NCBI GenBank assembly: GCA_039931435.1
Contig: JBDTRY010000163.1
Coordinates: 1-8,914 of the forward strand
DNA length: 8,914 nt
Origin: JBDTRY01 sp039931435
GTDB lineage: Bacteria > Acidobacteriota > Thermoanaerobaculia > Gp7-AA8
Direction of reading: 5' to 3'
Shown: positions 8,658-8,914 of the stretch, piece by piece
Position numbering within the stretch: the first letter of the stretch is position 1
Layout: each line of letters opens with the position of its first letter
Program-made: the position numbers and the translations under genes
Notes under the pieces: generated by a model
What the model was told of the DNA's origin: nothing
Seen by the model: only the letters and a program-made list of their open reading frames with translations
The model's database searches: none

Positions 8658-8755
8658 GTCATCCCGAAGCGAAGCGAGGGATCTTGCGCACGTGGAACGA
8701 CGACCGGTCTTACACGCGCGCGAGATCCCTCCTCGCTTCGCTCGTTCGGGATGAC
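8658..8755. repeat. Long imperfect inverted repeat (REP/MITE-like)
   Basis: The left arm (8658-8689, 32 bases, starting GTCATCCCGAA) and the right arm (8718-8755, 38 bases, read on the minus strand) align at 31 of 32 positions. The right arm carries two extra triplets, CGA and GAG, beside the shared GCGAAGCGAG core. A 28-base spacer separates the arms. As RNA it would fold into a long hairpin, and it begins 33 bases after the CPBP stop. There is no T-run after it, so it is not a classical terminator. No transposase is in the window. It resembles dispersed intergenic palindromes found in many bacterial genomes. Confidence 0.85.
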
Positions 8756-8804
8756 ATGATCGTTGACTTCCGCGCGTTTCAATCGGCTGGCGTCGGGCTA
8801 GGTT

Positions 8805-8841
8805 GTTATCCTGAGCGAGAGACTGTGTCAAAAGTATCTTG
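8805..8841 (+). repeat. Degenerate relative of the inverted-repeat arm
   Basis: GTTATCCTGAGCGAG at the left end resembles the arm start GTCATCCCGAACGAG (12 of 15), and GTATCTTG at the right end resembles its GGATCTTG (7 of 8). The middle has diverged. It lies 50 bases after the right arm, in the orientation of the left arm. Confidence 0.45.
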
Positions 8842-8863
8842 AAATCACAACCGGCGCTCCTGC

Positions 8864-8892
8864 TCGTAGGGCCGCACGGCGTGCGGCCGATA
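8864..8892. repeat. GC-rich hairpin repeat, copy 2
   Basis: It matches the element at 6294-6322 in 26 of 29 bases and has the same 8-bp stem and GGC loop. The loop-closing pair is C-G here and T-A in copy 1, a compensatory change that keeps the stem. It is probably a dispersed palindrome; what lies downstream is outside the window. Confidence 0.8.
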
Positions 8893-8914
8893 CCCTTTGC
8901 CATCCCATCCTGTT

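Larger units (their letters stand above)
8626..8914. other. Gene-free, repeat-rich tail of the window
   Basis: After the CPBP stop there is no credible gene to the end of the window (289 bases). The stretch holds a long imperfect inverted repeat, a degenerate relative of its arm, and a second copy of the hairpin found near 6300. Open frames exist but read through the repeats. Such clusters usually sit between convergent or unrelated transcription units. Confidence 0.7.

Noticed and set aside
8642..8761. ATGATC on both sides of the long inverted repeat as a possible target-site duplication
   Set aside because: The left copy is ten bases from the arm while the right copy abuts it, and a six-base match is easily chance.
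8618..8842. Short open frame running through the inverted repeat, with a GAGGAG upstream of an internal ATG at 8642
   Set aside because: Its codons are the repeat arms themselves. Frames of this kind through palindromic repeats are commonly mis-annotated as small hypothetical proteins.

Overview
The window is chromosomal bacterial DNA of fairly high G+C content with dense, ordinary core-metabolism genes. Nothing in it looks like a phage, plasmid or defence island. The gene style (a zwf-opcA-pgl-glk cluster, an NDUFA9-like SDR protein, a stand-alone FadI-type thiolase) and the short palindromic repeats of the 'GTCATCCCGAA...GCGAAGCGAG' type suggest a free-living member of the Acidobacteriota or a neighbouring phylum. 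That placement is an inference from style only and is not firm.

Layout: from 1 to 6251 everything reads on the minus strand. In transcription order this is a DHH-family phosphoesterase (6251-5190), then after a 140-base gap a tightly packed operon zwf (5049-3493) - opcA (3508-2393) - pgl (2396-1698) - glk (1701-709), then after 64 bases a NAD(P)-binding SDR-type protein (644 to beyond base 1). The operon genes overlap by 16, 4 and 4 bases, so translational coupling is likely. Together they form a glucose-entry unit: Glk makes glucose 6-phosphate, Zwf with its assembly factor OpcA oxidises it to 6-phosphogluconolactone with production of NAD(P)H, and Pgl hydrolyses the lactone. This feeds the oxidative pentose phosphate or Entner-Doudoroff route; neither gnd nor edd/eda is in the window.

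A 240-base divergent intergenic region (6252-6491) separates this block from two plus-strand genes: a FadI-type acetyl-CoA acyltransferase (6492-7784) and a CPBP-family membrane protease (7843-8625). The last 289 bases (8626-8914) hold no credible gene but are rich in repeats: a long imperfect inverted repeat, a degenerate relative of it, and a GC-rich hairpin with a near-identical second copy in the 6252-6491 region.

The signals most worth checking are (a) the two hairpin copies, which differ by a compensatory base-pair change, (b) a shared TAC(A/G)AT-N7-ATG arrangement before the two genes that lack a Shine-Dalgarno, suggesting leaderless transcripts, and (c) a full OpcA-containing G6PDH operon in what may be a lineage outside Cyanobacteria and Actinobacteria. 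No previously undescribed multi-gene system was found.
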